Assembly (NCBI GenBank): GCA_933207985.1
Contig: OW240917.1
Location: forward strand, 112,394,427 to 112,458,426
DNA from: Pelobates cultripes
Lineage: Eukaryota; Chordata; Amphibia; Anura; Pelobatidae
DNA length: 64,000 nucleotides
Direction: 5' to 3'
Under the pieces are notes generated by a model. That model was not told the DNA's origin. It searched no databases and worked only from the letters and a program-made list of their open reading frames with translations. Positions 31,600 to 42,075 of the stretch are shown one piece after another (positions within the stretch are counted from its first letter, which is position 1; every line of letters begins with the position of its first letter). The translations under genes and the position numbers were made by a program.

Positions 31600-33377
31600 A
31601 ACAGGGCGTGGTCTGCTGTCGAAGCAAGCTGGATGTGTCTGGGTGAAGCTCCGCTAGGACCACGAGGCTAACAGCTAACAAAAGCCGAGAAACGTGATAC
31701 AAACAGCGACTACCTACGGGGGAAACACGATGGATAAACGGACCCCCGAGAAAACAACGCAAAAAGTAGTCGGAGCAGTGCCCCACGGTAACTGATCTGT
31801 TCGCGGCTTCCCGCGCCATGCGGCTGGGTACCAAAGATGGCGGACCGGATAGTCCGGGTGCATCGTGCTCTCCCTCCAGCCTAGGGAGATGCACTGCCTC
31901 ATGTACTCTGGAGACAGACACCAAACAGATTCTGGCAAAACTGGCTGAGGTACGTACTTACCTGGCCACGGAGATCGCCAGGAACACTGACGAGGTGAAG
32001 GCGGAGACCCATGCCTTGGAGCAGCGTGTGGAGTCCACGGCTGTGGCCCACAATGAAGCCGCTGCACCGATCAACCGCTTAACATCCAGATTAGCGACGG
32101 CTGAATCTGCACGTGACGACCTGGGAAACTGATCCAGGTGGAACAGTGCACGTTTACTCGACCTCCCAGAACAGGAGGGGGAAGCCTCTTTAATTGAAGT
32201 GGTATCCAACATATTTAAGCCGCTTCTCCCTGACGTGTCAGATCACCTATGGCACATTGAAAGGGTCCATCGGGCGCTCCTGGCAAAATGGGCGGATGAT
32301 AAAAGGCCTCGGGATGTAATCATTAAATTCCAATTTTTCCAAACAAAGGAAGCTCTGAAGAGAAGCGGTAGAGAAGGCCCGATAAAATATAAAGAAGCAG
32401 AATTGGCCTTGTACCAGGATCTGACACCGGCCACCTTGCAGAGGAGGCGTTAGTGGCGCCCGGTCACTGAGCTGCTTCAAAAGCACTCTATTAAGTATGT
32501 TTTGGGCAACCCTTTTATGCTGATGGCCTTTAAAGATGGGCGCACCAGTGTTTTACACCCAGACGGCAATCCAGTGGCATTCCTGAGAGAGTTGGGGATC
32601 CAGGCCCCAGTGGAGCTGGCCGTACCGACTACCTTGGCAGAGGAATTACATCCCCTCCCACGCAAAAGGTACACAGCGGGTGAATGAGGCTTGAGGGTGT
32701 CAGCTCCTACACGACCACCGGCAGTTTGTGGGGGGCTGACCCGGGCGGAGATGATACATGGGTGGGCCTACTGCTAATCATTGGACGGGAGGCTCTTTGG
32801 GCTTTGTCCCGCCATGGGTCTTTGCCATGGGTCTTTGCCCTGATTCATAGGGCTACTTGGGAGGCTTTGCCCGTGAGACGGCCGGGTCTTGGGGGGGAAT
32901 CTCTTTGTATTTGGTGGGCTAGGGATATCGAGTTTTCAATTAATTTGGGGTGAATGGCTGGTGGGATACCTTCCAGTAGCGGTTTAACCACCAAGCAATG
33001 TTTTTGGCCACACATGCTCCGGGCTGATTATTGACTGGGGGATGATAACTTTATATTGGAGTACAACCTCGGGCTGCTGGGGGCGGAGGGCGTAGGCGGA
33101 CATTGCCTTTCAGGTTGTTTTGCAATGCGTATTCTTAATGCTTACTGTTCAGCCTTTTTACTGTCGACAGCAGGGATAATATCTGTCGGGGTTTAGTTCA
33201 GGTGTAATAGGTGGATTCGGAGTCATCCCCCCGTTCCGCCCCATACAACTGTTCACTATCGGTTATCCCCTTACGCCCGCTCCAGACCCGAGTCCCTACC
33301 CCCTCCCCTGATATTCCTTGGCCCCTTTTCAAACTGCCTGCAGAGCAGATGCGGTAGTCTCCCTTGGAATTGCAGGA
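31600..33377 (+). mobile_element. L1/Tx1-like LINE, 5' UTR, ORF1 and spacer
   Basis: A GC-richer block starting near 31600 contains an ORF1 (31818-32687) preceded by a 5' UTR-like part. After ORF1 comes ~690 bp of GC-rich spacer without a clear frame, where the ORF2 start would be expected. It stops near 33377, where PLE coding sequence begins. ORF2 endonuclease is not seen here. The L1 ORF2 at 47585-50511 could belong to the same or another copy. Confidence 0.65.
31818..32687 (+). pseudogene. L1-type ORF1 (RNA-binding chaperone) with two nonsense codons
   Basis: One reading frame runs through the whole stretch and is broken only by TGA at 32130-32132 and TAG at 32451-32453. The first part (31920-32130) has heptad-like spacing, as in the ORF1 coiled coil. 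The middle (32133-32320) has an ARLLDLPE motif at the start of the RRM, then the ERVHRAL block. The next part has RPRDVIIKFQFFQTKEAL and the LYQDLTPATLQRRR motif of the C-terminal domain. These are hallmarks of L1/Tx1 ORF1p, which binds LINE RNA. The arginine expected at the TGA (CGA to TGA) suggests simple point decay. Confidence 0.7.
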
Positions 33378-34590
33378 ACACATACAAAAGAAGAAGATTT
33401 GATAGTTTTAACAAAAATGACACTCCTAAATGGAACACTCCAAAATGGAAGACACCTGATGATAGGTAGAGAAATGAGTGGACTAGGGTAGAACCTCAAT
33501 ACAGATGTTATACCAGATCAGAAAGAGACAGGAGCCCCCCTCAAGTACAGAGAAATAGTGACATAGTACTTAAAAATAGATATGATGCCTTGGCACAAGA
33601 TCAGTCTGACCATAGACAGAGTGATTTTTTAGGGAAAACAAGAGGGAAGGTTTCCTTCTCACCTATAAAAAGAAGGAGAGACAGAGAGGATGTAGAGGAG
33701 GAACCAAATTACAATGGAAAAAAAGGAAGAATGCTCAGTTGGAGGGAGTAATTAATTTATCTAGTTTTGAACCTAATAATGACGACATTCGGATTTTGAA
33801 TAAAGGCTTAAAGTTTGCTCCAAGTAAAAATTGTAATTCCTTTTCTGCGTACATAGATATACTAAAATACTCTAGAACACTCACTTTAAAAAGTTTTTTT
33901 GAAATTAATAAATATACAGACACAAGAAAAAGTGACACACTGATTTGAGAAATTAGTCTAACTTTTACCCTAGGAATTACAAGACAAGTGCTATAGCTAT
34001 ATTTGAGAAATCAGTTATTGAGGATTTTAATAAATTATAAAAAAGCAATCTTAAATGCAATTTTAAAAATATTTAAAATTTTAATGAACACAAAGCTTTA
34101 CAACAACTAAGAAACAATAAGGATATAATAGTGAAGCCTGAAGACAAAGGGGGTAGTATTGTAATTCAGAATACTAAAGATTACTTAAGCGAATGCTACT
34201 GACAATTGGAAGATTTAAAGATTTATAAAGAATTGAAAAGAGATCCCACTTTCGATATGAAATCCTCTTTAGACATTCTGTTAGAGAGAGGTAAAGAAGA
34301 AGGTATTTTAAACAAAAAGGAATATACATTTTTAAAAGTAGAATTCCCAAGGGTGCCCGTTTTGTATACTCTACCAAAAGTACATAAAAATTTGGAAAAG
34401 CCCCCAGGTAGGCCAATTGTGTCCGGAATTGGATCTATTTCGGCCAATCTCTCTAAGTATGTGGACATTTGGTTACAAAATTTGGTGAAAGAAATGCCTC
34501 CGTACTTAAAAGATACCACAGATGTGATCAAATTTCTAAAAAAATCTAAAATGGGAGGAGGGATATTTTTTGGTAACTTGGTAACTAGTG
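33378..34590 (+). pseudogene. Penelope-like element, part 1 (N-terminal region and RT start)
   Basis: With several stops and shifts the + strand gives the order seen in the copy at 63738-62176: an Arg/Asp-rich segment with NRYDAL (~33570), a basic-acidic RRRDREDVEEE stretch (~33680), ILNKGLKFAPSKNCNSF (~33795-33845), [18 protein letters not shown] (~34135-34190) and, in one open frame 34206-34590, the RT fingers region with LPKVHKNLEKPPGRPIVSG and the LVTSDV motif. It breaks exactly at that RT motif, where the hAT terminus starts. The sequence resumes at 44132 with LYTSII. Confidence 0.75.
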
Positions 34591-34918
34591 ATGTCGCGAA
34601 CATAAAATTTTCGGTTCGCGAATGGTGAACGCGAACTTCCGCAAATGTTCGCGAATGGGCAAACCAGGCCAGGGCCGGCGCTACCTGTTAGGTGGACTAG
34701 GCAGCCGCCTAGGGCGCCCCTTGGGAGGGGGCGCCGCCAGGAGCGCCGGCCCCGCTCATGCTGCAGCCGCCGGAGCGCTCTGCAGAGAGCCTCAGGCGGC
34801 TGCAGCTTTACCCGGGCGGTGCGTCCATGATGGCGGACAGCACCGCCCGGGCGCAGCCTGAGGAGAGGGGCTGACAGGAGGGAAGCGCTCAGCACTCCCT
34901 CCTGTCACTCCCTCTCTC

Positions 34919-35083
34919 TAGCGTGGTCGAGCCCTCTATGGTATGGTCCGGGGGTACAGGGAGCTTTTGTCTCCTGTACCCGGCCGGACTCAGTGTGCAC
35001 TTCCTGTTAGTCCGGCCGGGTACAGGAAACAAAAGCTCCCTGTACCCGCGGACCATACCATAGAGGGCTTGGCCACGCTACAG
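34919..35083. repeat. Long inverted repeat (hairpin) with ~73-bp arms
   Basis: AGCGTGGTCGAGCCCTCTA at the left is matched by the complement ending in GGCCACGCT at the right. Between them the arms share GGTATGGTCCG, GGGTACAGGGAGCTTTTGT and TCCTGTACCCGGCCGGACT with few mismatches, around a ~20-bp loop. A transcript would form a near-perfect hairpin. Confidence 0.85.
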
Positions 35084-35084
35084 G

Positions 35085-35610
35085 GAGGTAGGGGGAGAAA
35101 TTGACATGGGGGGAGAATGGGCAGGAGGGGGGAAATGGACAGGGGAAATGGACAGGAGAGGGGGAAATGGACAGGTGGGGGAAATGGACGGGGGAATTGA
35201 CAGGGGAGGGGGGGGGGAATGGACAGGAGGGGAGAAATTGACAAGGGAGAGGGAAATTGACAGGGAGGGGGTGAATTGACAGGGAGGGGGGTGAATTGAC
35301 AGGGAGGGGAATTGACAGGGGGGGGGAAATTGACAGGAGGGGAAATTGACAGGAGGGGGGGAAATTGACAGGAGGGGGGAAGAAATTGACGGGAAGAAAT
35401 TGACAGGGAGGGGAATTGATGGGGGAATGAGAGTGGGGAGTGGAGAAGAGTGTGACAACCGGGGAGAAGAGAGTGACAAGTGAAGGGGGGAGAAGAGAGG
35501 GACAAGCAGGGGAGAAGAGAGTGACAAGGGAGGGGGGAGAAGAGAGGGACAAGGGGGGCAGAAGAGAGGGACAAGGGAGGGAGAGGGGGGAGAAGAGATT
35601 GACATCCATC
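35085..35610. repeat. G-rich minisatellite
   Basis: Purine-rich units of ~18-22 bp on the + strand, GGGGAAATTGACAGGAGGG with AAATGGACA and AGAGAGTGACAAG variants, many with runs of 4-9 G. The complementary frames that look long (35007-35678, 34990-35631 minus) are Pro/Ser/Leu simple repeats and not genes. Several G runs per 30 bases make G-quadruplexes likely. Confidence 0.9.
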
Positions 35611-35910
35611 ACACACACACACACAATGCACCCCTTACACACAAAGACAATGCACCCCTTGCACACAAAAAAACACACAATGCATTACACACACAGACAC
35701 ACACACACAAGCAATGCAACCCTTACACACAACGCATCCCTTACACACACAGAAACACACAATGCATTCCTTACACACACTCAATGCACCCCTTACAGAT
35801 GCACAAACTCAATGCATCCCGTACATACACAGAAACACACCTTGCAACCTTTACACATACAAACACAGATTCACACAATGCATTCCTTACACACATATCC
35901 AGACATCCCC
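35611..35910. repeat. CA-rich tandem array
   Basis: Units of ACACAATGCACCCCTTACAC with (CA)n spacers, about ten copies with drift. The frames 35440-35928 and 35714-36208 cross this array and encode His/Thr-rich repeats without meaning. Confidence 0.85.
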
Positions 35911-36395
35911 CTACTCCACCCCCTGTGAACAAACTCATTGGTGGAACATGAAAGTGGACCCTGGGACCCAGACCTTGAGCTGTGTAAAGGGCCTTAAAAA
36001 AAATGGAGCTGCTTCCCATTCTCCCAGAACATTAATTTTTGTGACCACAGTTACAAACAGCCTCCAGGGAGCCTGTTCTACACCAGACCAGTGGAGCCAG
36101 ACTGCAGCTAGAGTCCATCATCATCCTCATCTGGTTGTAAGTAGGCAATCTAGTATATTATTCGTGGCACTAATCTCTAGTCCCCAGAACCACTTCAGCT
36201 TAATTTAGTGGTTCTGGTGTCCATAGCCTGTCCCTGCAGGCCTTTTAATGTAAACACGGCGGCACTGCAGCACTGGCGTTAGTTAACATGGCAGATCATA
36301 TGGCTGGGGCATTGTGATGTCACATGGGGGGAGGGGTGGCAAACTTTACTTTTGCCTAGGGAGGCAAAAATCCTTGCACTGGCCCTGAACCAGGC

Positions 36396-37215
36396 GAATC
36401 GCCATAGACTTCAATAGGCAGGCGAATTTTAAAACCCACAGGGACTCTTTCTGGCCACAATAGTGATGGAAAAGTTGTTTCAAGAGGACTAACACCTGGA
36501 CTGTGGCATGCCGGAGGGGGATCCATGGAAAAACTCCCATGGAAAATTACATAGTTGATGCAGAGTCTGGTTTTAATCCATAAAGGGCATAAATCACCTA
36601 ACATTCCTAAATTGTTTGGAATAACGTGCTTTAAAACATCAGGTATGATGTTGTATCAATCAGGTAGTGTAAGGGTTACGCCCGCTTCACAGTGACAGAC
36701 CAAACTCCCCGTTTAACGCACCCCAAACAACCGCAAACAGTCCATTTGCACAACCGCAAACTCCCCATTTGCACAAGGTTGGATACCAAGCTAGCCATGT
36801 CCTGTTCCTTATCCTGAATGATGTAATTGAAGGTCTCTTCCTCCACCCAGCCACGTACAACACCAAGGGTCCCCAAAAGGTGACAACAAGCCCCCTGGGA
36901 TGTCTGCTGTGTTTGGTTTTCGACCTCCTCAAAGCCACCTTCCTCCTCTGACTCCTCTTCTTCAGACTCCTCTCTCTGCATTGTCTCTCTCTGCGTTATT
37001 ATAAGGTGTGTTAAGTAGTACTATTCCTATCAGTTTAATCCCTGTTACATCCCCTATCAGGGGACGTGTATATGGCATCGATTTTAGGAAACGGGAGATG
37101 GAAAAAGATGCTTGGTCGGTCCTCCTTCTTCAAATTTGGGGCACTGCGCGTGCAATCTAATGTGCCAGCAGATAGGAGTGGTGTGTTAAGTAGTACTATT
37201 CTTATCAGTTTAATC
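36396..37215 (-). pseudogene. hAT subterminal DNA plus a duplicated, decayed piece of transposase
   Basis: 36396-36660 reads as hAT subterminal DNA. 36676-36981 (minus) resembles residues ~820-890 of the transposase at 37616-40969: an acidic SEEEGGFEE run, QTSQGA, HLLGTLGVVRGW and QDMASLV-NLVQMGS. It then drifts away. A ~45-bp unit with TAAGTAGTACTATTC-TATCAGTTTAATCC occurs at ~37010-37045 and ~37185-37215. This looks like an internally deleted hAT copy adjoining the full one. Confidence 0.6.
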
Positions 37216-37221
37216 CCAATG

Positions 37222-37605
37222 TCACGACTACTAGTGTGGTCCAGCACGCAGAAACTATGTAAACATATACATAGGCAAGAAAAGGAAAATAAAAGGACAG
37301 TGCGTAAACCGGAGCTTAGAATGACCGGACTAATACGCTAGAGACAGAGAATGGTCAAAGGGAAAGACGAGGTCAAGGAAGCCAGAAAATACACAATACC
37401 GTTTACACAAGCCAAGTCAGGGAAACCAGAATTCAGAATAACCAGAGAAAAGCCAAGATCAGAATACCAGGAAATCAGATTCACAATGATAAAGCACTCT
37501 CAGGAAACCAGGAACAGGAAACCATGAAAGGTAATGGGGTGAGCTAGGGATTTAAATATCACGCGGCGGGCCGGCAGCCGCCACACCCTGTTACGTCCCC
37601 CTCAT
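37222..37605 (+). mobile_element. Non-autonomous TGTCA-ended repeat, copy 2
   Basis: It starts TGTCACGACTACTAGTGTGGTCCAGCACG and matches the left part of the copy at 56143 (GTCCAGCACG-AGAA, GACCGGACT, GTCAAAG..GAGGTCA, GAAGCCAG, AATACCAG). Its right part (GGCGGGCCGGCAGCCGCC, a GC-rich inverted pair) differs. It interrupts a TTTAATCCC...CCCTGTTAC sequence that is continuous at ~37040-37055, showing insertion into hAT-related DNA. Confidence 0.55.
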
Positions 37606-37615
37606 CAGGCCTTTT

Positions 37616-40600
37616 TTAGTCGAATATATCGCCCACTGTCAGTCCCTTTGGGATCCATCCCTCATTCATCTTAATAAAGGTGAGGTAATCTAGACTTTTT
37701 TGACCTAGGCGACTTCTCTTCTCAGTGACAATACCTCCTGCTGCACTGAAGGTCCTTTCTGACAGGACACTTGAAGCGGGGCAGGCCAGAAGTTCTATCG
37801 CAAATTGGGATAGCTCAGGCCACAGGTCAAGCCTGCACACCCAGTAGTCAAGGGGTTCATCTCTCCTCAGAGTGTCGATATCTGCAGTTAAGGCGAGGTA
37901 GTCTGCAACTTGTCGGTCGAGTCGTTCTCTGAAGGTGGACCCCGAAGGGCTGTGGCGATGCGTAGGCCTTAAAAAGATCTGCATGTCCTCCATCAACAAC
38001 ACGTCTGTAAAGCGTCCTTTCCTTGCCGGCGTGGTCGTGGGAGGAGGAGGATTACTTTCACCTCTTCCCCTGTTAGATTCCCGTTGTGCTGTGACATCAC
38101 CCTTATACGCTGTGTAAAGCATACTTTTTAATTGATTTGGGAACTGCTGCATCCTTTCCGACTTGCCGTAACTCGGTAACATTTCAGGTACTTTCTGCTT
38201 ATACCGGGGGTCTAGTAGCGTGGACACCCAGTACAGTTCGTTCTCCTTCAGCCTTTTTATACGAGGGTCCCTCAACAGGCACGACAGCATGAAAGACCCC
38301 ATTTGCACAAGGTTGGATGCCGGGCTACTCATGTCCTGTTCCTCGTCCTCAGTGATCTCACTGAAGGTATGTTCTTTCCCCCAGCCACGTACAACACCAC
38401 GGGTACCAGATAGGTGACAACGAGCACCCTGGGATGCCTGTTGTGGTTGGTCTTCCTCCTCCTCCTCAAAGCCACATTCCTCCTCTGACTCGTCTTCCTC
38501 ACAATCATCTTCCAGTGTTGCCGCAGGTCTAGCAAGCGATGCTGATAAGGCTGTTTCTGGTGGTGATGGTGACCACAACTCTTCCTCTTCACGCTCATCT
38601 ACGGCCTGATCCAGTCCTCTTCGCAAGGCACACTCCAGGAAGAAAACAAATGGTATGATGTCGCTGATGGTGCCTTCGGTGCGACTCACTAGGTTTGTCA
38701 CCTCCTCAAAAGGACTCATGAGCCTACAGGCATTGCGCATGAGCTTCCAGTAATGTGGCAAAAAAAATCCCAGCTCCGCAGAGGCTGTCATAGCACCCCG
38801 GTCATACAAATACTCGTTAACGGCTTTTTCTTGTTGGAGCAGGCAGTCGAACATTAGGAGTGTTGAATTACAACGTGTCAGGCTGTTGCAAATCAAGCGC
38901 CTCACTGGCATGTTTTTTCGCCGCTGGATATCTGAAAAGTGCGCCATGGCCATGTAGGAACGCCTGAAATGGCCACACACCTTACTGGCCTGCTTCAGGA
39001 TGTCCTGTAAGCCTGGGTACTTATGAACTAAGCGTTGTACGATCAGATTACACACATGTGCCATGCACGGCACATGTGTCAACTTGCCCAAATGCAATGC
39101 CGCCAACAAATTTCTTACATTGACACAAACCAGTTGGTCTCCAGTTGGTGCGGAGTCAGCCACTGATCCACCTGTGCGTTCAGGGCGGACAGGAGTGCTG
39201 GTCCGGTGTGACTCTCTGCTTTCAGGCAAGTCAACCCCAAGACGGTGTGACACTGCCGTATCCGGGATGTGGAATAGTACCTGGGGAGCTGGGGGGGGTG
39301 CCGTTGATGTGGAGCAAGACGCAGCAGCAGAAGAGGACTCAGCCGAGGTGGTTATGGAAGAGGATGGAGTAGGAGGAGTAGAGGAGGTGGCAGCAGGCCT
39401 GCCTGCAAGTCGTGGTGGTGTCACCAACTCCTCTGCAGAGCCACGCATTCCATGCTTGGCAGCCGTCAGCAGGTTTACCCAATGCGCAGTGTAGGTGATA
39501 TACCTGCCCTGACCATGGTTTGCAGACCAGGTATCAGTGGTCAGATGGACCCTTGCCCCAACACTGTGTGCCAGACATGCCATTACTTCCTTTTGCACAA
39601 TCGAGTACAGGTTGGGGATTGCCCTTTGTGCAAAGAAATTTTGTCCGGGTACCTTCCACTGCGGTGTTCCAATAGCTACAAATTTTCTGAATGCCTCAGA
39701 CTCCACCAGCTTGTATGGTAAAAGCTGGCGGGCTAAGAGTTCAGTCAAGCCAGCTGTCAGACGCCGGGCAAGGGGGTGACTTTGTGACATTGGATTCTTA
39801 CGCTCAAACATGTCCTTGAAAGACACCTGACTGTGGGCAGATGAGCAGGAACTGCTCAAGGCGAGAGAAGGAGGGGCGGATGGTTGAGAGGGAGCAAGGA
39901 GGACAGCAGTGGTTAACGTGGCTGAAGATGCTGGACCAGGAGGAGGATGGCGGCTTTGAGTTTGTGTACTGCTTGTACTCATGCGTTGATCCCATAGGCG
40001 TTTGTGATGTGCGATCATGTGCCTTCGCAAAGCAGTTGTACCTAGGTGGGTGTTGGACTTCCCACGACTCAGTTTCTTTTGGCAGAGTTGCAAATGGCAT
40101 CGCTGTTGTCGGAGGCAGACACACAAAAAAAAATGCCACACTGCTGAGCTCTGCAATGACGGCATTCTGGTGGTGGCAACAGCATGTGTTGATTGGCGTG
40201 CTGTCTGGCTGACCCCGGGTGCCGATGCATGCTGTCTGACTGTGCCACTAGCTCCTTGCGATGACCTCCCCCTGCTTCCAACTTGTCTCCTCCTCCTCCT
40301 CTCTGTCTCCCCATCTGAACTTTCCCCCTGTTCTTCTTCTCTTCTAGCAGGCACCCACGTGACATCCATGGACGCATCGTCATCATCAAACACTTCACTT
40401 GTATCTGACAACTCAGCAAAGGAAGCAGCAGCAGGTACAACATCATCATTATCACACTGTACGTCCATGTGTGTAATGCTGCCTGACTGAAACATATCCC
40501 TGTTATCTACATCCTCTGGCAATAATGGTTGCACATCACTCATTTCTTCCAACTGATGTGTAAATAACTCCTCTGACATACTAAGTGAAGCTGCTCTGGT

Positions 40601-40969
40601 GCTAGTGTTCGTGGTGGCAGCAGGCGGGCGAGTGGTAACTTGAGAGGTGCCCGAAGCTAAGCTGGAGGAGGATGGTGCGTCAAGGTTCCGAGCAGAAGCT
40701 GTAGAAGATTTGGTGTCCTGTGTTAGCCAGTCAACTATGACCTCAGAACTTTTCGAGTTCAGGGTATGTGGCCTCTGAACACTGGGCATTATTCTAGGGC
40801 CAAAGGGAATCACAGCACTACGACCACGATGGCCCCTGCGGGGTGGCCTGCCTCTGCCATTTTTTTTTCGATTAGTGGTACTATGCGTGCAAGCTACTGT
40901 GACAACAGATATGAGTGGCACTGTGCAGTGGCAGAAGTTGGCAGAGTAGACGCTGTAGGCCTGACACAC
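37616..40969 (-). CDS. hAT transposase with BED zinc finger, full-length frame
   Basis: A 1117-codon frame without stops. The real start is uncertain; Met61 or Met131 are alternatives since the first 60 residues are not transposase-like. Residues ~75-270 are Ser/acid-rich and low-complexity. A BED-type finger spans ~276-322 (Cys291/Cys296 and His308-His322). The RNase H-like core starts with LTTDTWS (Asp479, first catalytic acid), carries CMAH (Cys635-His638) and ends in the hATC dimerisation domain with SSVLSERTFSAAG (catalytic Glu1071) and SRLGQKSLDYL. The second catalytic Asp, normally in a TDN motif before CxxH, is not apparent: the sequence reads CVNVRNLL at 616-623. Residues 510-610 and 785-880 are low-complexity insertions. 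hAT transposases excise and insert elements with 8-bp duplications. Confidence 0.85.
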   Translation of the reverse strand: MCQAYSVYSANFCHCTVPLISVVTVACTHSTTNRKKNGRGRPPRRGHRGRSAVIPFGPRIMPSVQRPHTLNSKSSEVIVDWLTQDTKSSTASARNLDAPSSSSLASGTSQVTTRPPAATTNTSTRAASLSMSEELFTHQLEEMSDVQPLLPEDVDNRDMFQSGSITHMDVQCDNDDVVPAAASFAELSDTSEVFDDDDASMDVTWVPARREEEQGESSDGETERRRRRQVGSRGRSSQGASGTVRQHASAPGVSQTARQSTHAVATTRMPSLQSSAVWHFFLCVCLRQQRCHLQLCQKKLSRGKSNTHLGTTALRRHMIAHHKRLWDQRMSTSSTQTQSRHPPPGPASSATLTTAVLLAPSQPSAPPSLALSSSCSSAHSQVSFKDMFERKNPMSQSHPLARRLTAGLTELLARQLLPYKLVESEAFRKFVAIGTPQWKVPGQNFFAQRAIPNLYSIVQKEVMACLAHSVGARVHLTTDTWSANHGQGRYITYTAHWVNLLTAAKHGMRGSAEELVTPPRLAGRPAATSSTPPTPSSSITTSAESSSAAASCSTSTAPPPAPQVLFHIPDTAVSHRLGVDLPESRESHRTSTPVRPERTGGSVADSAPTGDQLVCVNVRNLLAALHLGKLTHVPCMAHVCNLIVQRLVHKYPGLQDILKQASKVCGHFRRSYMAMAHFSDIQRRKNMPVRRLICNSLTRCNSTLLMFDCLLQQEKAVNEYLYDRGAMTASAELGFFLPHYWKLMRNACRLMSPFEEVTNLVSRTEGTISDIIPFVFFLECALRRGLDQAVDEREEEELWSPSPPETALSASLARPAATLEDDCEEDESEEECGFEEEEEDQPQQASQGARCHLSGTRGVVRGWGKEHTFSEITEDEEQDMSSPASNLVQMGSFMLSCLLRDPRIKRLKENELYWVSTLLDPRYKQKVPEMLPSYGKSERMQQFPNQLKSMLYTAYKGDVTAQRESNRGRGESNPPPPTTTPARKGRFTDVLLMEDMQIFLRPTHRHSPSGSTFRERLDRQVADYLALTADIDTLRRDEPLDYWVCRLDLWPELSQFAIELLACPASSVLSERTFSAAGGIVTEKRSRLGQKSLDYLTFIKMNEGWIPKGLTVGDIFD

Positions 40970-41700
40970 ACGCTTGCAGACAACTAACTGCTATTCAGTC
41001 TATTACAGTCAAAATTGTATTTTTTTTTTTTTAATGTACACTACTGTTACACCAGATATGAGTTGCACTGGTGTGACACTGTGCCCTGGCAGGCCCTGAA
41101 ACGCACACGCATGAAGGAAACTGACTGCTATTATATTACAGTCCAAAAAGTTTTTTTTTGTTAAATGCAAGCTATTGTGACACCGTATATGAGTGGTGGC
41201 ACCGGGCAAGTGGGCACAGTATACGCTGTGAGCCTGACACACACGCTGGCAGACAACTAACTGCTATTCAATCTATTACAGTCAAAATTGTATTTTTTTT
41301 TTTTTAAATGTACACTACTGTTACACCAGATATGAGTTGCACTGGTGTGACACTGTGCCCTGGCAGGCCCTGAAACGCACATGCGTGAAGGAAACTGACT
41401 GCTATTATATTACAGTCCAAAAAGTTTTGTTTTTTTTAAATGCAAGCTATTGGGTCACCAGTGAATCAGTGGTGGCACTGGGCAGGCCTTGAAACGCACA
41501 CTCGTGAAGGAAACTGACTGCTATTATATTACAGTCAAAAAAGTTTTGTTTTTTTTTAAATGCAAGCTATTGTGACACCAGTGAGTGAGTGGTGGCACTG
41601 GGCAAGTGGGCACAGTATATGCTGTGAGCCTGACACACAGGCTGGCAGGCAGGCAACTGCAATTACATTACACAGAAAAAAAGCAGACTGATGTTCTAGC
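40970..41700. repeat. hAT subterminal tandem repeats
   Basis: Units containing AACTGACTGCTATTATATTACAGTC, a T run of 9-14, AATGCAAGCTATTGTGACACC and TGGCACTGGGCAAGTGGGCACAG recur about five times. The larger period of ~278 bp is shown by the two near-identical ACAACTAACTGCTATTCA starts at ~40980 and ~41258. They lie upstream of the transposase, between it and the right terminus, and may bind the transposase. Confidence 0.75.
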
Positions 41701-42075
41701 CCTAAAAAGGCTTTTTGGGGTGCTGTCCTTACAGCGAGATCAGATGAGTCCTTCAGGACTGTAGTGGACACTGAATACACTAGCCTAGCTATCAATTTCC
41801 CTATCAAATCAGCAGCAGCTACACTGTCCCTCCTCTCACTAAGAATGCAGCTTCACAATGAATGTAAAATGGATGCTGTCCAGGAGGTGGGAGGGTCTGG
41901 GAGGGAGGGTCTGCTGCTGATTGGCTGGAATGTGTCTGCTGACTGTGAGGTACAGGGTCAAAGTTTACTCAATGATGACGAATAGGGGCGGACCGAACAG
42001 CGCATATGTTCCCTATCTGTGGCGAATGCGAACAAGCGATGTTCGCCAGGAACTATTCGCCAGCGAACCGTTCAG

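Larger units (their letters stand above)
34670..36387. mobile_element. Non-autonomous hAT element with exact 8-bp target duplication
   Basis: 1718 bp with CAGGGCCGGCG at the left and the complement CAGGGCCAGTG at the right, flanked on both sides by AACCAGGC (34662-34669 and 36388-36395). The 8-bp duplication and CAGGG ends define an hAT insertion. It contains no transposase; instead it holds a GC-rich block, a long hairpin (34919-35083), a G-rich minisatellite and a CA-rich tandem array, then ~450 bp of unique sequence. It sits inside the terminal part of the larger hAT element. Confidence 0.88.

Noticed and set aside
31586..32067. Minus-strand frames of 112-117 codons opposite the LINE ORF1
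   Set aside because: They overlap the + strand L1 ORF1, which has recognisable motifs; the minus frames have none.
34990..35678. Overlapping 175-223-codon minus-strand frames rich in Pro, Ser and Leu
   Set aside because: They lie entirely across the G-rich minisatellite, exist in all three frames and are pure repeat translation.
35440..36208. 162- and 164-codon + strand frames with His/Thr-rich repeats
   Set aside because: Translation of the CA-rich tandem array; no domain and no conservation signal.
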